The notes under the pieces are model-generated. The model saw nothing but the letters and a program-made list of their open reading frames with translations. It had not been told where the DNA came from and searched no databases. Shown here in pieces: positions 1 through 11,652 of a stretch of DNA of 64,000 bases. The translations under genes were made by a program, and so were the position numbers. Origin of the DNA: Sinonovacula constricta (Eukaryota > Mollusca > Bivalvia > Cardiida > Solecurtidae). The DNA lies in the NCBI GenBank assembly GCA_007844125.1, contig CM017556.1, positions 20,949,057-21,013,056 on the forward strand. The letters run 5' to 3'. Positions within the stretch are counted from its first letter, which is position 1, and every line of letters begins with the position of its first letter.

Positions 1-510
1 AGTTAAGTGATATAAATGAGTGATATTGTGAAATGGCACAAAAATGTAGTTATTTTATGCATTACTTTAAATATTATAAATATTATAAATTTGGTAGTTG
101 TTAGGGAATTTATTTACAATTAATAAGTAAAGTATAACACTGATAGTTGTGTTTATGCTCAGAGAAATTAACATTAATTAGATATGTTTGTCTACTAGCA
201 GCTTTTCCCCTTGGAGCTCTGGTTATTTTCTACAATATTGACACATTCTATCACAGACAATTTTCAGAATTCCTGTCACAAATTCATAACTTTTTTCATG
301 GTGATGAGTCCCTCAGCACCCTATAAAGGAACAACCAAGAATATTTCAGACTGTATTGTTATGGCTACAGTACTCAGATAAAGTGATAAAGGACACGTTC
401 CCATCTCCAAGCAGAGTATAGGTCAGAACACCTCTGTTACTTTGCACATTAATATGGCCTAAACTAAGTAGCAAGTGATTCAAATTGATTCATTTATCAT
501 CTATATTTTT
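1..510. other. Non-coding stretch, nothing recognised
   Basis: A+T-rich sequence with no reading frame of note, no tRNA-like boxes and no repeat that I could match elsewhere in the window. Confidence 0.5.
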
Positions 511-955
511 AGCTCACCTGAGGACAACGTTCTCAATGGGGTTCTTTTATGATACCGCTTCGTCTGACGTTGCAGCGTCTGTCGTTTGTCATTTGTCGTC
601 AACATTTTAGCTTATGAACACACTAAAGGCCACAGTTTTTATCTAATCTTCATCAAACTCGGTCAGAATGTTTGTCTGCATGAAATCTTGGATGAGTTCA
701 TTATTGGATCACCTGGGGTCAAAAAGTAGGTCACTAGGTCAAATCTTAGGAAAAACTTGTGAACACACTAGAGACCACATTTATAGGATAATCTTCATCC
801 AACTTGGTTAGAATGTTTGTCTACATGAAATCTTGGATGACAACGTTATTGGGTCACGTGGGGTCAATAGGTAGGTCACTAGGTCAAATATTAGAAAAAG
901 CTTGTGAACACACTAGAGAACACAAATATGGCCCAATCTTCACCTAACTTGGTCA
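511..955 (+). repeat. Interspersed 'ctaggtca' repeat, tandem units of about 135 bp
   Basis: Starts at AGCTCACCTGAGG and contains two successive, diverged units. Each carries AACTTGTGAACACACTAGAG, a TTGGTCAGAATGTTTGTCT-like stretch, GAAATCTTGGATGA and GGTCACTAGGTCAAAT. I associate this wording with a repeat that is very common in bivalve genomes (recollection, not a search). No open frame runs through it. Confidence 0.6.
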
Positions 956-1251
956 TTTAAAGCATCCATGAAAGTTTTTTTTAAAGAATTTTAATATCAT
1001 ACCTCATGCTCAGTATCATTAAACAGATCATCACCAAACCTCATACTCAAACTTAATTTGCTTGAAGCTAACCATCATTTTTAATAATAACATCATGAAT
1101 TTTTAAGTCTATATACAATTTTAAACACCATAGCTAAGAGCAACCATCACGCTATAAGTAACCCTCTGTGATATTTAATTTTTAAATTAACTTGCAACTA
1201 ATGCTCACTAAAATAATTTGTAATTAACAGTGAGGGTTAATAAGTCCAAAT
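956..1251. other. Non-coding spacer
   Basis: A+T-rich spacer between two blocks of the same interspersed repeat; nothing recognised. Confidence 0.4.
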
Positions 1252-1390
1252 AAGCAAACTTGGTCAGAATGTTTGTCTGCCTAAAATTTTGAATGCGTTC
1301 GTAACTGGGTCACGTTGGGTCAAAAAGTAGGTCACTAGGTCAGATCTAAGAAAAAACTTGTGAACACAATAGAGGCCCCATTTATGGCCC
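1252..1390 (+). repeat. Further unit of the 'ctaggtca' repeat abutting the satellite
   Basis: One more unit (TTGGTCAGAATGTTTGTCT, GGTCACTAGGTCAGAT, CTTGTGAACACA) runs directly into the first unit of the 47-bp satellite at 1391, with no spacer. Confidence 0.6.
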
Positions 1391-4300
1391 AGTGTGAGGG
1401 ATGTGCAATGGTTGTTGTAGGGCTATGTGACATAACCAATGTGATGGGTGTGCAATGGTTGCTATAAGGCTATGTGACATAACCAGTGTGAAGGGTGTGC
1501 AATGGTTGTTGTGGGGCTATGTGACATAACCAGTGTGAGGGGTGTGCAATGGTCGTTGTAGGGCTATGTGACATAACCAGTGTGATGGGTGTGCAATGGT
1601 TGCTGTAAGGCTTTGTGACATAACCAGTTTGAGGGGTGTGCAATGGTTGTTGTAGGGCTATGTGACATAACCAGTGTGAGGGGTGTGCAATGGTTGTTGT
1701 AGGGCTTTGTGACATAACCAGTGTGATGGGTGTGCAATGGTTGCTGTAAGGCTTTGTGACATAACCAGTTTGAGGGGTGTGCAATAGTTGTTGAAGGGCT
1801 AAGTGACAAAACCAGTTTGAGGGGTGTGAAATGGTTGTTGTAGGGCTATGTGACATAACCAGTGTGAGGGGTGTGCAATGGTTGTTGTAGGGCTATGTGA
1901 CATAACCAGTGTGAGGGGTGTGCAATGGTTGTTGTAGGGCTATGTGACATAACCAGTGTGAGGGGTGTGCAGTGGTTGCTGTAAGGCTTTGTGACATAAC
2001 CCGTGTGAGGGGTGTGCAATGGTTGCTGTAAGGCTTTGTGACATAACCAGTGTGAGGGGTGTGCAATGGTTGCTGTAAGGCTTTGTGGCATAACCAGTGT
2101 GAGGGGTGTGCAATGGTTGTTGTAGGGCTGTGTGACATAACCAGTGTGAGGGGTGTGCAATGGTTGTTGTAGGGCTATGTGACATAACCAGTGTGAGGGG
2201 TGTGCAGTGGTTGCTGTAAGGCTTTGTGGCATAACCAGTGTGAGGGGTGTGCAATGGTTGTTGTAGGGCTATGTGACATAACCAGTGTGAGGGGTGTGCA
2301 ATGGTTGTTGTAGGGCTATGTGACATAACCAGTGGGAGGGGTGTGCAATGGTTGCTGTAGGGCTATGTGACATAACCAGTGTGAGGGTTGTGCAATGGTT
2401 GCTGTAAGGCTTTGTGGCATAACCAGTGTGAGGGGTGTGCAATGGTTGTTGTAGGGCTATGTGACATAACCAGTGTGAGGGGTGTGCAATGGTTGTTATA
2501 GGGCTATGTGACATAACCAGTGTGAGGGGTGTGCAATGGTTGTTGTAGGGCTATGTGACATAACCAGTGTGAGGGGTGTGCAATGGTTGTTGTAGGGCTA
2601 TGTGACATAACCAGTGTGAGGGGTGTGCAATGGTTGTTGTAGGGCTATGTGACATAACCAGTGTGAGGGGTGTGCAATGGTTGCTCTAAGGCTATGTGAC
2701 ATAACCAGTGTGAGGGGTGTGCAATGGTTGCTGTAAGGCTTTGTGGCATAACCAGTGTGAGGGGTGTGCAATGGTTGTTGTAGGGTTATGTGACATAACC
2801 AGTGTGCGGGTGTGCAATGGTTGTTGTAGGGCTATGTGACATAACCAGTGTGAGGGGTGTGCAATGGTTGTTGTAGGGCTATGTGACATAACCAGTGTGA
2901 GGGGTGTGCAATGGTTGCTCTAAGGCTGTGTGACATAACCAGTGTGAGGGATGTGCAGTGGTTGCTGTAAGGCTTTGTGACATAACCAGTGTGAGGGTGT
3001 GCAATGGTTGCTATAAGGCTTTGTGGCATAACCAGTGTGAGGGGTGTGCAATGGTTGCTATAAGGCTATGTGACATAACCAGTGTGAGGGGTGTGCAATG
3101 GTTGTTGAAGGGCTTTGTGACATAACCAGTGTGAAGGGTGTGCAATGGTTGCTATAAGGCTACTTAACATTACCAGTGTAAGGGATGTGCAATGGTTGCT
3201 ATAAGGCTACTTGACATAATCAGTGTGAGGGGTGTGCAATGGTTGCTATAAGGCTACTTAACATAACCAGTGTAAGGGATGTGCAATGGTTGCTATAAGG
3301 CTACTTGACATAACCAGTGTGAGGGGTGTGCAATGGTTGCTATAAGGCTACTTGACATAACCAGTGTGAGGGATGTGCAATGGTTGCTATAAGGCTACTT
3401 GACATAACCAGTGTGAGGGGTGTGCAATGGTTGCTATAAGGCTACTTGACATAACCAGTGTGAGGGATGTGCAATGGTTGCTATAAGGCTACTTAACATG
3501 ACCAGTGTAAGGGATGTGCAATGGTTGCTATAAGGCTACTTGACATAATCAGTGTGAGGGGTGTGCAATGGTTGCTATAAGGCTACTTAACATAACCAGT
3601 GTAAGGGATGTGCAATGGTTGCTATAAGGCTACTTGACATAACCAGTGTGAGGGATGTGCAATGGTTGCTATAAGGCTTCTTGACATAATCAGTGTGAGG
3701 GGTGTGCAATGGTTGCTATAAGGCTACTTGACATAACCAGTGTAAGGGATGTGCAATGGTTGCTATAAGGCTACTTGACATAACCAGTGTGAGGGGTGTG
3801 CAATGGTTGCTATAAGGCTACTTAACATAACCAGTGTGAGGGATGTGCAATGGTTGCTATAAGGCTATGTGACATAATCAGTGTGAGGGGTGTGCAGTGG
3901 TTGCTATAAGGCTACTTGACATAACCAGTGTAAGGGATGTGCAATGGTTGCTATAAGGCTACTTGACATAATCAGTGTGAGGGGTGTGCAATGGTTGCTA
4001 TAAGGCTACTTGACATAACCAGTGTGAGGGATGTGCAATGGTTGCTATAAGGCTACTTGACATAATCAGTGTGAGGGGTGTGCAATGGTTGCTATAAGGC
4101 TACTTGACATAATCAGTGTGAGGGGTGTGCAATGGTTGCTATAAGGCTACTTGACATAACCAGTGTAAGGGATGTGCAATGGTTGCTATAAGGCTACTTG
4201 ACATAACCAGTGTGAGGGATGTGCAATGGTTGCTATAAGGCTACTTGACATAATCAGTGTGAGGGGTGTGCAATGGTTGCTATAAGGCTACTTGACATAA

Positions 4301-5304
4301 TCAGTGTGAGGGGTGTGCAATGGTTGCTATAAGGCTACTTGACATAACCAGTGTGAGGGATGTGCAATGGTTGCTATAAGGCTACTTAACATAACCAGTG
4401 TGAGGGATGTGCAATGGTTGCTATAAGGCTACTTAACATAACCAGTGTGAGGGGTGTGCAGTGGTTGCTATAAGGCTACTTAACATAACCAGTGTAAGGG
4501 ATGTGCAATGGTTGCTATAAGGCTACTTGACATAATCAGTGTGAGGGATGTGCAATGGTTGCTATAAGGCTACTTAACATAACCAGTGTGAGGGGTGTGC
4601 AATGGTTGCTATAAGGCTACTTAACATAACCAGTGTAAGGGATGTGCAATGGTTGCTATAAGGCTACTTAACATAACCAGTGTAAGGGATGTGCAATGGT
4701 TGCTATAAGGCTACTTGACATAATCAGTGTGAGGGATGTGCAATGGTTGCTATAAGGCTACTTAACATAACCAGTGTGAGGGGTGTGCAATGGTTGCTAT
4801 AAGGCTACTTAACATAACCAGTGTAAGGGATGTGCAATGGTTGCTATAAGGCTACTTAACATAACCAGTGTGAGGGATGTGCAATGGTTGCTATAAGGCT
4901 ACTTAACATAATCAGTGTGAGGGGTGTGCAATGGTTGCTATAAGGCTACTTGACATAACCAGTGTGAGGGATGTGCAATGGTTGCTATAAGGCTACTTAA
5001 CATAACCAGTGTGAGGGATGTGCAATGGTTGCTATAAGGCTACTTAACATAATCAGTGTGAGGGGTGTGCAATGGTTGCTATAAGGCTACTTAACATAAC
5101 CAGTGTGAGGGATGTGCAATGGTTGCTATAAGGCTACTTGACATAACCAGTGTGAGGGATGTGCAATGGTTGCTATAAGGCTATGTGACATAATCAGCGT
5201 GATCGGTGTGCAATGGTTGTTGTAGGGCTATGTGACATAACCAGTGTGAGGGGTGTGCAAATGGTTGCTATAAGGCTATGTGACATAACCAGTGTGAGGG
5301 GTGT
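1391..5304. repeat. 47-bp satellite/minisatellite array, about 83 copies
   Basis: Continuous head-to-tail array with a 47-bp period; the core reads GTGTGAGGGGTGTGCAATGG followed by TTG(T/C)TRTARGGCT and a CATAACCA-like end. Two domains are visible. About 1391-3150 is dominated by units with GGCTATGTGACATAACC or GGCTTTGTGACATAACC. About 3150-5190 is dominated by units with GCTATAAGGCTACTT(G/A)ACATAA(C/T)C. The last two or three units (5190-5304) return to the first type. Within the second domain the choices GGGG/GGGA, TGACAT/TAACAT and AACC/AATC alternate, which suggests multi-unit amplification. The long minus-strand reading frames here arise because the unit is stop-free and 47 is not divisible by 3, so each frame cycles with a 47-residue super-period. 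I do not consider them genes. Confidence 0.95.
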
Positions 5305-5679
5305 TGACATGTTCCAGACATGTGATGAAATATACCTTACAGAACTTCGATACTATGACTACATTCATGTATTATCTCCCAGCTTTAGAGAATAACGAAG
5401 ACACACTATGACCAGATAGTCTGAAACAAAAAGTTCTTTGCATGCTAGATTTATTCATACGCAATACAAAATCCGAGTTATTTGCTAACAACTACAGTCA
5501 TGCAAAGGTAAAAGGCAATTTCAAAAGACTCAGCAAATTCAAGCATAATATATGGCAGATCCTGATCAGACAGCTCTCAGATCTTAATGTGCACAATTTG
5601 CTTGAGCTTTTTGTGCTCAGTTGGTTAATTAGTGTAATACAGTATGAGGTAAACATAATAGAAGACTGAGAATGAATTG
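5305..5679. other. Spacer between satellite and LTR element
   Basis: Unique-looking A+T-rich sequence with short overlapping frames on both strands and no recognisable protein similarity. Confidence 0.4.
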
Positions 5680-5683
5680 TAAA
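5680..5683. repeat. Target-site duplication TAAA (left)
   Basis: TAAA immediately precedes the left LTR and is repeated at 9491-9494 immediately after the right LTR, consistent with a 4-bp duplication made on integration. Confidence 0.6.
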
Positions 5684-6360
5684 TGTCACCCGGCGGTGTT
5701 GCAATGAAGTGTTTTGCATGGGGGAATGTAGTAGTGATTACAGAATCCAACTTTGCACTTTCAATTATCTTTTATTTGTTCAGCAACTCGCTTGGCTTAA
5801 TGTTCTTATTTCCATACAGTTCCGTACTTGCTCTTCTAATCTTCACTTTCTTTCCTTCCATCATTCATTCATGTCTTAAGTTATAACATTTCCTCCATGT
5901 CTTGTCTCATCCCTCCTCTCTGTCCTCTCTGCATCTCTCAACCTCTTCTCATCTCTGATTCTCTGCAACCCTCAACCTCTTCTCCCCTGATAACTCCTCT
6001 CTCTGCCTAAATCTTACATTTTCATTCTCTATTCAGCCACACCCACTTCTCCCATTCTACCAATTAACACAATTATTAATTAATCTCTCTCATTCATTGG
6101 TTCATACATTCAATCATTCTCCAATCACACTCTGCTTCATAAGTCTCTCATACTCCAGCTTGACACTCAGCATGGCACTAAGCTCTAATTACCCCGTGTA
6201 GGGATTAACTCTGGCTTTGTTACATCAATGCCATTAAAGGTAGATTTTAGCTGTGACCATATTTACTTGGTCCAGACATTAGAAGGAAGTTGTTAACCTT
6301 TGATCTGGATTAGTTATGTAATCTACATAGAACAAGGGCCATGCATCCTGCCAGGTGATA
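5684..6360 (-). repeat. 3' LTR (left copy) of the LTR retrotransposon
   Basis: 677 bp, matched by eye line for line to 8814-9490 with no difference noticed. Read on the minus strand it starts TATCACC and ends GGTGACA, so the first dinucleotide is TA rather than the usual TG. An AATAAA polyadenylation-like signal lies on the minus strand at 5771-5776, with a TATAA-like motif about 105 bp upstream of it (near 5880-5886). Confidence 0.9.
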
Positions 6361-6378
6361 CATTCTTACCCTCCCTCT
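6361..6378 (-). promoter_or_regulatory. Polypurine tract (plus-strand DNA primer)
   Basis: Minus strand AGAGGGAGGGTAAGAATG directly abuts the start of the 3' LTR, the position expected for a polypurine tract. Confidence 0.65.
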
Positions 6379-8080
6379 AAGTTTGCTCCGCAAACTTGCG
6401 CACACTTTCAGAAAGTACAATAATATTCTGTCATTCCATCTTTCTTTCTAGCTATACCACTTACTTCATTCATACCTTAAATTAATACACTATTCATATA
6501 CAAAGCAAATAAATATATTCATTATTACATCAAAAGGTGTGCCATTTCTTCAAATTCATCAAAACTGTAAATGCAGTTTCCTGAACAAGATATTGCAATA
6601 TATCATAAGCATATTATTACAAAAATCATTCTATCTGTATGTCTGCTTGACATTTAGTCAGAATATTATATATTATTCTTCAATGACACAACATTAACTG
6701 AAAGATTTATATGTCAGCTTGAACATATGTGTTCAACATATGTTACATATATATAAAACAAATATTAAACTAAATATATAAATGCATTTCCTTACATATT
6801 TATGCATATCTTATTAACACATTATTGCTTCAGTAATCTGTTTATCCCAAAAAGAATTATAAACAGCCTTTTATGAATACAGCCTCATAACAATACACTT
6901 CAATTTAAAAACAACATAAAATAATATACAAATAATTAAATAGAAATTAAAAACAATTTCATATTTACACAATCAGGTAATATCACATCATTATTCAATC
7001 CACCCTGATGTTCAATAGAATAATAATCTTATTCACGGATCACTTTAAATACCATATAAAACATAAAATGTATGTTGTCATATTGTATTGACACCACAAC
7101 TTATACATCATTTATCAATCATTTTTCATCACAGTCACATTGTTCATCACCTAGAACATTTTTCACAACATTGCACAGTTCATGATAATCCATGTTTATA
7201 TCATTGCTAAGGTCTAAATCATTTTTAAACAAAAGCATGGTTTACATGTAGCTTAGTAAGTACAATCATATCTCCTCAGTTTGCTTCTACAAAAATGCCA
7301 TATATCCTAATGCTTAATATGTCTAATAACTATGCTCACAATACAGTCTAAAATGTTACTTAAATAAACACCCAAACAATAGAATAATAACTTTCAAAAA
7401 AGTTTTAATATCATATTAAAGAAGTTGTTTAATTTATGTAATGTCTTTTAAAGCCTTTCTCATCTACTTCCAAAACTCACCCATATCACCTCATAACCAT
7501 GTCCCCTTATTAACCTCAAGGATAACTCTATAGCTTTGGGAATAAAGCATACCACTTAACGATATGCAGGTCACCTCATTGTGACAATATATCCTTTCCC
7601 TTAAAGGATTATATTTATTATCATTCATCATATCAGCAACTTCACATGTTGCAATCCCATTATTTGCTCATAAAATCACTTGGGCCTCACATTATGCAAG
7701 TATAATGATACTAAAGTTGAAAATACATTTAATCTGATGCAGTAAAGAACAGAAAGTATGAACCCCCACACCCTAAACATATCAAAAGGCTGGTCATTAC
7801 CATATAATTTAGAATTTCTCCACTCATACAGCTGTCTTTAGTAAAAACAAATTAAACCATTTAACACTATAGTTCAATATATTGCTGTGATTAGGACTCT
7901 CATTGTATCATTCCATGGACATTATAGGCTTCCTTATCTTAATGTTAATTTTACTTTCTGGCAACATATTTAAAGTTATGCATGCTAGCAACCTCAGCTG
8001 CAGTTGATTTTTTTTTTTAATCTGACATCAATTTTCTTCCCCAATTTGGAACGCTTTCCCAATTTTTGGACTTTCAGATT
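6379..8080 (-). other. Internal region of LTR element, non-coding
   Basis: About 1.7 kb of A+T-rich sequence with no long frame and no motif of reverse transcriptase, RNase H or integrase that I can see. It appears to replace the pol region of an autonomous relative. Confidence 0.6.
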
Positions 8081-8690
8081 TTATATTGTCCCACCCATCC
8101 ACAGATTTTTGAGGGACACGCCAAAATTCTTATTTATTGCTTTTGTAAAACATTTTAGCAATATGCCTACTTTGTTTGCATTTATGGCATATGGCAGTCT
8201 TGTGTCTACAATCCGACAAAAAATGATAGTACTCACCACCGTGTGTACAAGGTGTCTCTCTTGTCTTCTAGGCATGGTGTCTCCAGGATTGTCTAGGTCT
8301 CCAGTCTGATGGTTGGCTTTTAAGACCTTTTTCTCGGACACAATGGCCTTCTTCAGTAATTTTTTTTTGGTGATGTTGGAAACAGTAACCTCGTCATCTT
8401 CTGTCAGGACTACTTTGGCCATTGTTGCAAACCGCTTCACCCCTTCCATGATTTGTGGTTGTTACATTCTCACAGGCCCCTGGATACTCTTGTGTTTTTA
8501 TTGAGGCCCCAGATTGCCTGGTCAACAATGTCCTACTCATTCTATTCGAGACCTCTGCTTTGCAGTGACATACTCTAGCAAACCTGCCACTTTTGAGATT
8601 CCTTGCCTCGTTTCACACAGTCTGTTGTAGAGAACAATTTCGTCTTCCTCTTTTACATATGTCACTGGAAAGCCCTTTTCAAGTCTCCTT
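8081..8690 (-). pseudogene. Broken Gag remnant with two degenerate CCHC zinc knuckles
   Basis: A minus-strand frame opens at ATG 8449 (MEGVKRFATMAKVV...) and runs to 8081. From 8249 to 8148, in a different frame, the sequence encodes two adjacent segments with the spacing of CX2CX4HX4C zinc knuckles, the nucleocapsid signature of Gag. In the first knuckle the second cysteine position is Gly; in the second the last cysteine position is Phe. A stop lies just upstream in that frame, so at least one frameshift separates the knuckles from the upstream frame. A further coding-like minus-strand fragment (8537 to about 8678, containing EEDEIVLYNRLCETRQG) sits closer to the primer site and ends in a stop. 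The capsid region is mostly missing. Location, order and knuckle pairing support Gag, and the breaks make it a pseudogene. Which lineage it came from is uncertain. Confidence 0.6.
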
Positions 8691-8788
8691 TTTTTAAAGT
8701 TTATAACCAGTTATGATTCTTTTTACAACACTATATCAAACTTTATTTAAGCTATTTTTCAAATTGCTTATCCAGTGAAAGGTCCTTT

Positions 8789-8811
8789 GTCGATACCCGG
8801 ATTCTCCACCA
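8789..8811 (-). promoter_or_regulatory. Primer-binding site of the LTR element
   Basis: On the minus strand, two bases after the LTR end (GGTGACA-AA), the sequence TGGTGGAGAATCCGGGTATC begins. It is complementary to a tRNA 3' end finishing in CCA, including a T-arm-like TCGATACCCGG. I could not assign the tRNA by eye. Confidence 0.75.
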
Positions 8812-8813
8812 TT

Positions 8814-9490
8814 TGTCACCCGGCGGTGTTGCAATGAAGTGTTTTGCATGGGGGAATGTAGTAGTGATTACAGAATCCAACTTTGCACTTTCAATTATCT
8901 TTTATTTGTTCAGCAACTCGCTTGGCTTAATGTTCTTATTTCCATACAGTTCCGTACTTGCTCTTCTAATCTTCACTTTCTTTCCTTCCATCATTCATTC
9001 ATGTCTTAAGTTATAACATTTCCTCCATGTCTTGTCTCATCCCTCCTCTCTGTCCTCTCTGCATCTCTCAACCTCTTCTCATCTCTGATTCTCTGCAACC
9101 CTCAACCTCTTCTCCCCTGATAACTCCTCTCTCTGCCTAAATCTTACATTTTCATTCTCTATTCAGCCACACCCACTTCTCCCATTCTACCAATTAACAC
9201 AATTATTAATTAATCTCTCTCATTCATTGGTTCATACATTCAATCATTCTCCAATCACACTCTGCTTCATAAGTCTCTCATACTCCAGCTTGACACTCAG
9301 CATGGCACTAAGCTCTAATTACCCCGTGTAGGGATTAACTCTGGCTTTGTTACATCAATGCCATTAAAGGTAGATTTTAGCTGTGACCATATTTACTTGG
9401 TCCAGACATTAGAAGGAAGTTGTTAACCTTTGATCTGGATTAGTTATGTAATCTACATAGAACAAGGGCCATGCATCCTGCCAGGTGATA
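8814..9490 (-). repeat. 5' LTR (right copy) of the LTR retrotransposon
   Basis: 677 bp, identical by eye to the left LTR. It is the 5' LTR because the primer-binding site is next to it on the minus strand. The TAAA duplication follows at 9491-9494. Confidence 0.9.
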
Positions 9491-10852
9491 TAAATAAAAT
9501 AGTCCCTGAAATACTACATACTTTAAGTTCTGGCAGATAGCATATAATTATGTAGTAAGCTTTCTGGAAATGTATTGTACCTTGGTATGATGGTGCTCGA
9601 GAGTGAGTCCTGTTCTGTATGGAAAGAAGAACATAATAAATGAAAGTGCTGGAAGCACTACGGTATTCACTACTTCAGAAACCCTCATGCAGTGCAGTAA
9701 TACATAAATGTAAAAAATGTATAGTCATTTGGAGAATTATTTACTGTAGTGAGATCAGTGAGTTCTACATGTATGGACTTTCATTAATGATAGGTGTCCT
9801 GGAAATTATAGAAAGTTGTGGAGGGTGTAGAAAAAGATTTTGATTCATGAAATAGTTGAAAGCTCAAAACCTTTTACATGTGGACAACTGAACATGTATA
9901 CATTTATATGGCTACAGACACAATGTTGCTTTTCAGACACCGTGTCAAAATAGGTGTAATTCAAATAATGAATCATGCTTGCCTTTCAGCAGGCCGAAAT
10001 TGAGTATATTCAGCCTTGACTTTTGAGTAATTTTGGTAAACAAATGGTTTCAGGTTTAGTTAGTTTTGCCTCAACTTTAAATTAACAGATGACCTCGGAC
10101 TTATAAATAGATGGGTTCAGGTTAAGATGGTTTAGCCTCACATTAGAGTATGTAGCAAACATTGATAAATTGATGTGTTCGGGTGAATGGACAGAGACCT
10201 TGGAGGTGGAAGGTTGGGAGATCTTGGCATGCCCCATCTGTCCCATTCAATCAAGGAAGCCATGAAGCATCATAGGGGCATCATAACATCAGTTGAGTCA
10301 GCTGCCTTAGGGGTGAGAGGTCAGGGCAGCCAGGTTGGTCAGATCTCCAGTCGCTGATCTATCCCCCACCTGTCCATCAAACCAACTGACCAGTGTCCAT
10401 TCACTGGCTTATCTCCTAATCTAAGCTCAGAGTTCATTGGCATTGACAGAGAAAATGGAGTTACAGAGTATAGCCAGATAAGCCATGAGGGTGTTAAGAT
10501 ACTGGTGCATAGAAATTTGAGATTGTCCACACATTTTTTTAAAGACATCTCAGTGAAACATTAATATTAAGGGCATTGTTGCAATGTTCAGCTAATATGT
10601 TAGAAGAGAAATATTTATGATACTTGCCTGGGTAGAACCACCGGTGCACCTTATTTTAGATGGAAGATGTCACTCAAAGAGGGTAAGGTTTTGAAAATCC
10701 AGTAGTCATATATTGTGTCATTTACACTTTATAACTACTGTATATTTACTAATAAGCAAAAGAAAACTTGATAAAAAATAATAACACATCTTAATGGCTT
10801 ATACAACTAATTGCGAAGGAAACAAGAAAATTGCCAGATGTATAACAGAAAA

Positions 10853-10920
10853 AAGTGTAAATCCTGATAAGACAGTTTTCAGAATAAGATAATGGCTGAT
10901 CTGGATGTACACCTTTTGTA
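10853..10920. repeat. Palindromic hairpin repeat, decayed copy
   Basis: GTGTAAATCCTGATAAGACAG on one side and TGGCTGATCTGGATGTACAC on the other form diverged inverted arms. Confidence 0.55.
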
Positions 10921-11569
10921 AAGCGTATAATCTATTTATATGTGATAAGCAGGGTAGGAGTTATATAATTAGCCTTTCATATAATAAACAATAAAAAAAG
11001 TCCATGCCTTATCATATTTAAGTTTAAGTCCTCTCACTGTCCTAGAATTTCACTATGTGGGACAATATGAGACAATGAAATATTTGGTCATCCTTGACAT
11101 TTGATGGCAAAAAAAATCACTAAAACTAAAAGCCTTGAAATTATATGTTAAATAGAAATTATATTCAAGATAAAGATATTCAGTAGTTATCTCTTTTTAC
11201 CTTGTAACTTATGGCATTGTCTCATCCCTCTCATGAATATTCCAGGAGGTACCATAATTATGATAAATTACCAATATTTTTACCTGGAACAGCAGAATGT
11301 GCTAACTATATTTTGATCAATAAATAGATAGCCTGTGCTGGTCACTTGGGAAGGTCAATAGGTAAGACATAAATATCCAAAGGTGCATTGTCTCTTGAAT
11401 AATTAGGGCTGTTTCTGCTTCTTAGTTGGTAACTAGATGTGGGGGTTGCTGACAGAATGTGCTATCTATTCTGTAGAATGCAAAATTCGTTTTAATCTTG
11501 GCCTATGACTGGCTTTACTTACTTATCCCAAGTAATTTTCTAACAAACAATTTGCAATGTTGCTAGAGA

Positions 11570-11652
11570 CTTAGCAGAAATTAGTGTGGGTGCTAATCAG
11601 ACAGCTTCAAATGGGAGTTGCGTTATCTGGATTTACACACTATTTGTCTAAG
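11570..11652. repeat. Palindromic hairpin repeat, decayed copy
   Basis: CTAATCAGACAGCTTC and TTATCTGGATTTACACACTA, followed by TTTGTCTAAG, match the family arms. Confidence 0.55.

Larger units (their letters stand above)
5684..9490 (-). mobile_element. Non-autonomous LTR retrotransposon, 3.8 kb, minus strand
   Basis: Two direct 677-bp repeats (5684-6360 and 8814-9490) flank a 2.45-kb internal region. They begin TGTCACC and end GGTGATA on the plus strand, which are near-inverted termini. Orientation is set by a primer-binding site next to the right LTR (8789-8811, minus strand, TGGTGGAGAATCCGGG...) and a polypurine tract next to the left LTR (6361-6378, minus strand AGAGGGAGGGTAAGAATG). TAAA flanks both outer ends. 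The internal region is A+T rich and lacks any recognisable reverse transcriptase, protease, RNase H or integrase; only a broken Gag remnant lies near the primer site. The two LTRs look identical over their whole length, implying a very recent insertion although the element cannot encode its own enzymes. The paired CCHC-like knuckles suggest Ty3/Gypsy-type ancestry (inference). Confidence 0.88.

Noticed and set aside
1470..3029. Long minus-strand proteins rich in HTPHTGYVT/TTTIAHPSHWLC repeats
   Set aside because: They follow from a stop-free 47-bp unit read in cycling frames; there is no start or splice context, and the frames break with satellite variants.
1391..5304. CRISPR-like array
   Set aside because: Units are contiguous 47-bp tandem copies with no unique spacers, in a eukaryotic context.
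5684..5886. Plus-strand 67-residue frame present twice (5683-5886 and 8813-9016)
   Set aside because: It lies wholly in the LTRs and opposite to the element's orientation; the duplication is explained by the LTR pair.
8004..8309. Plus-strand 101-residue frame inside the LTR element
   Set aside because: Opposite strand to the element and overlapping the Gag remnant; hydrophobic run comes from T-rich sequence.
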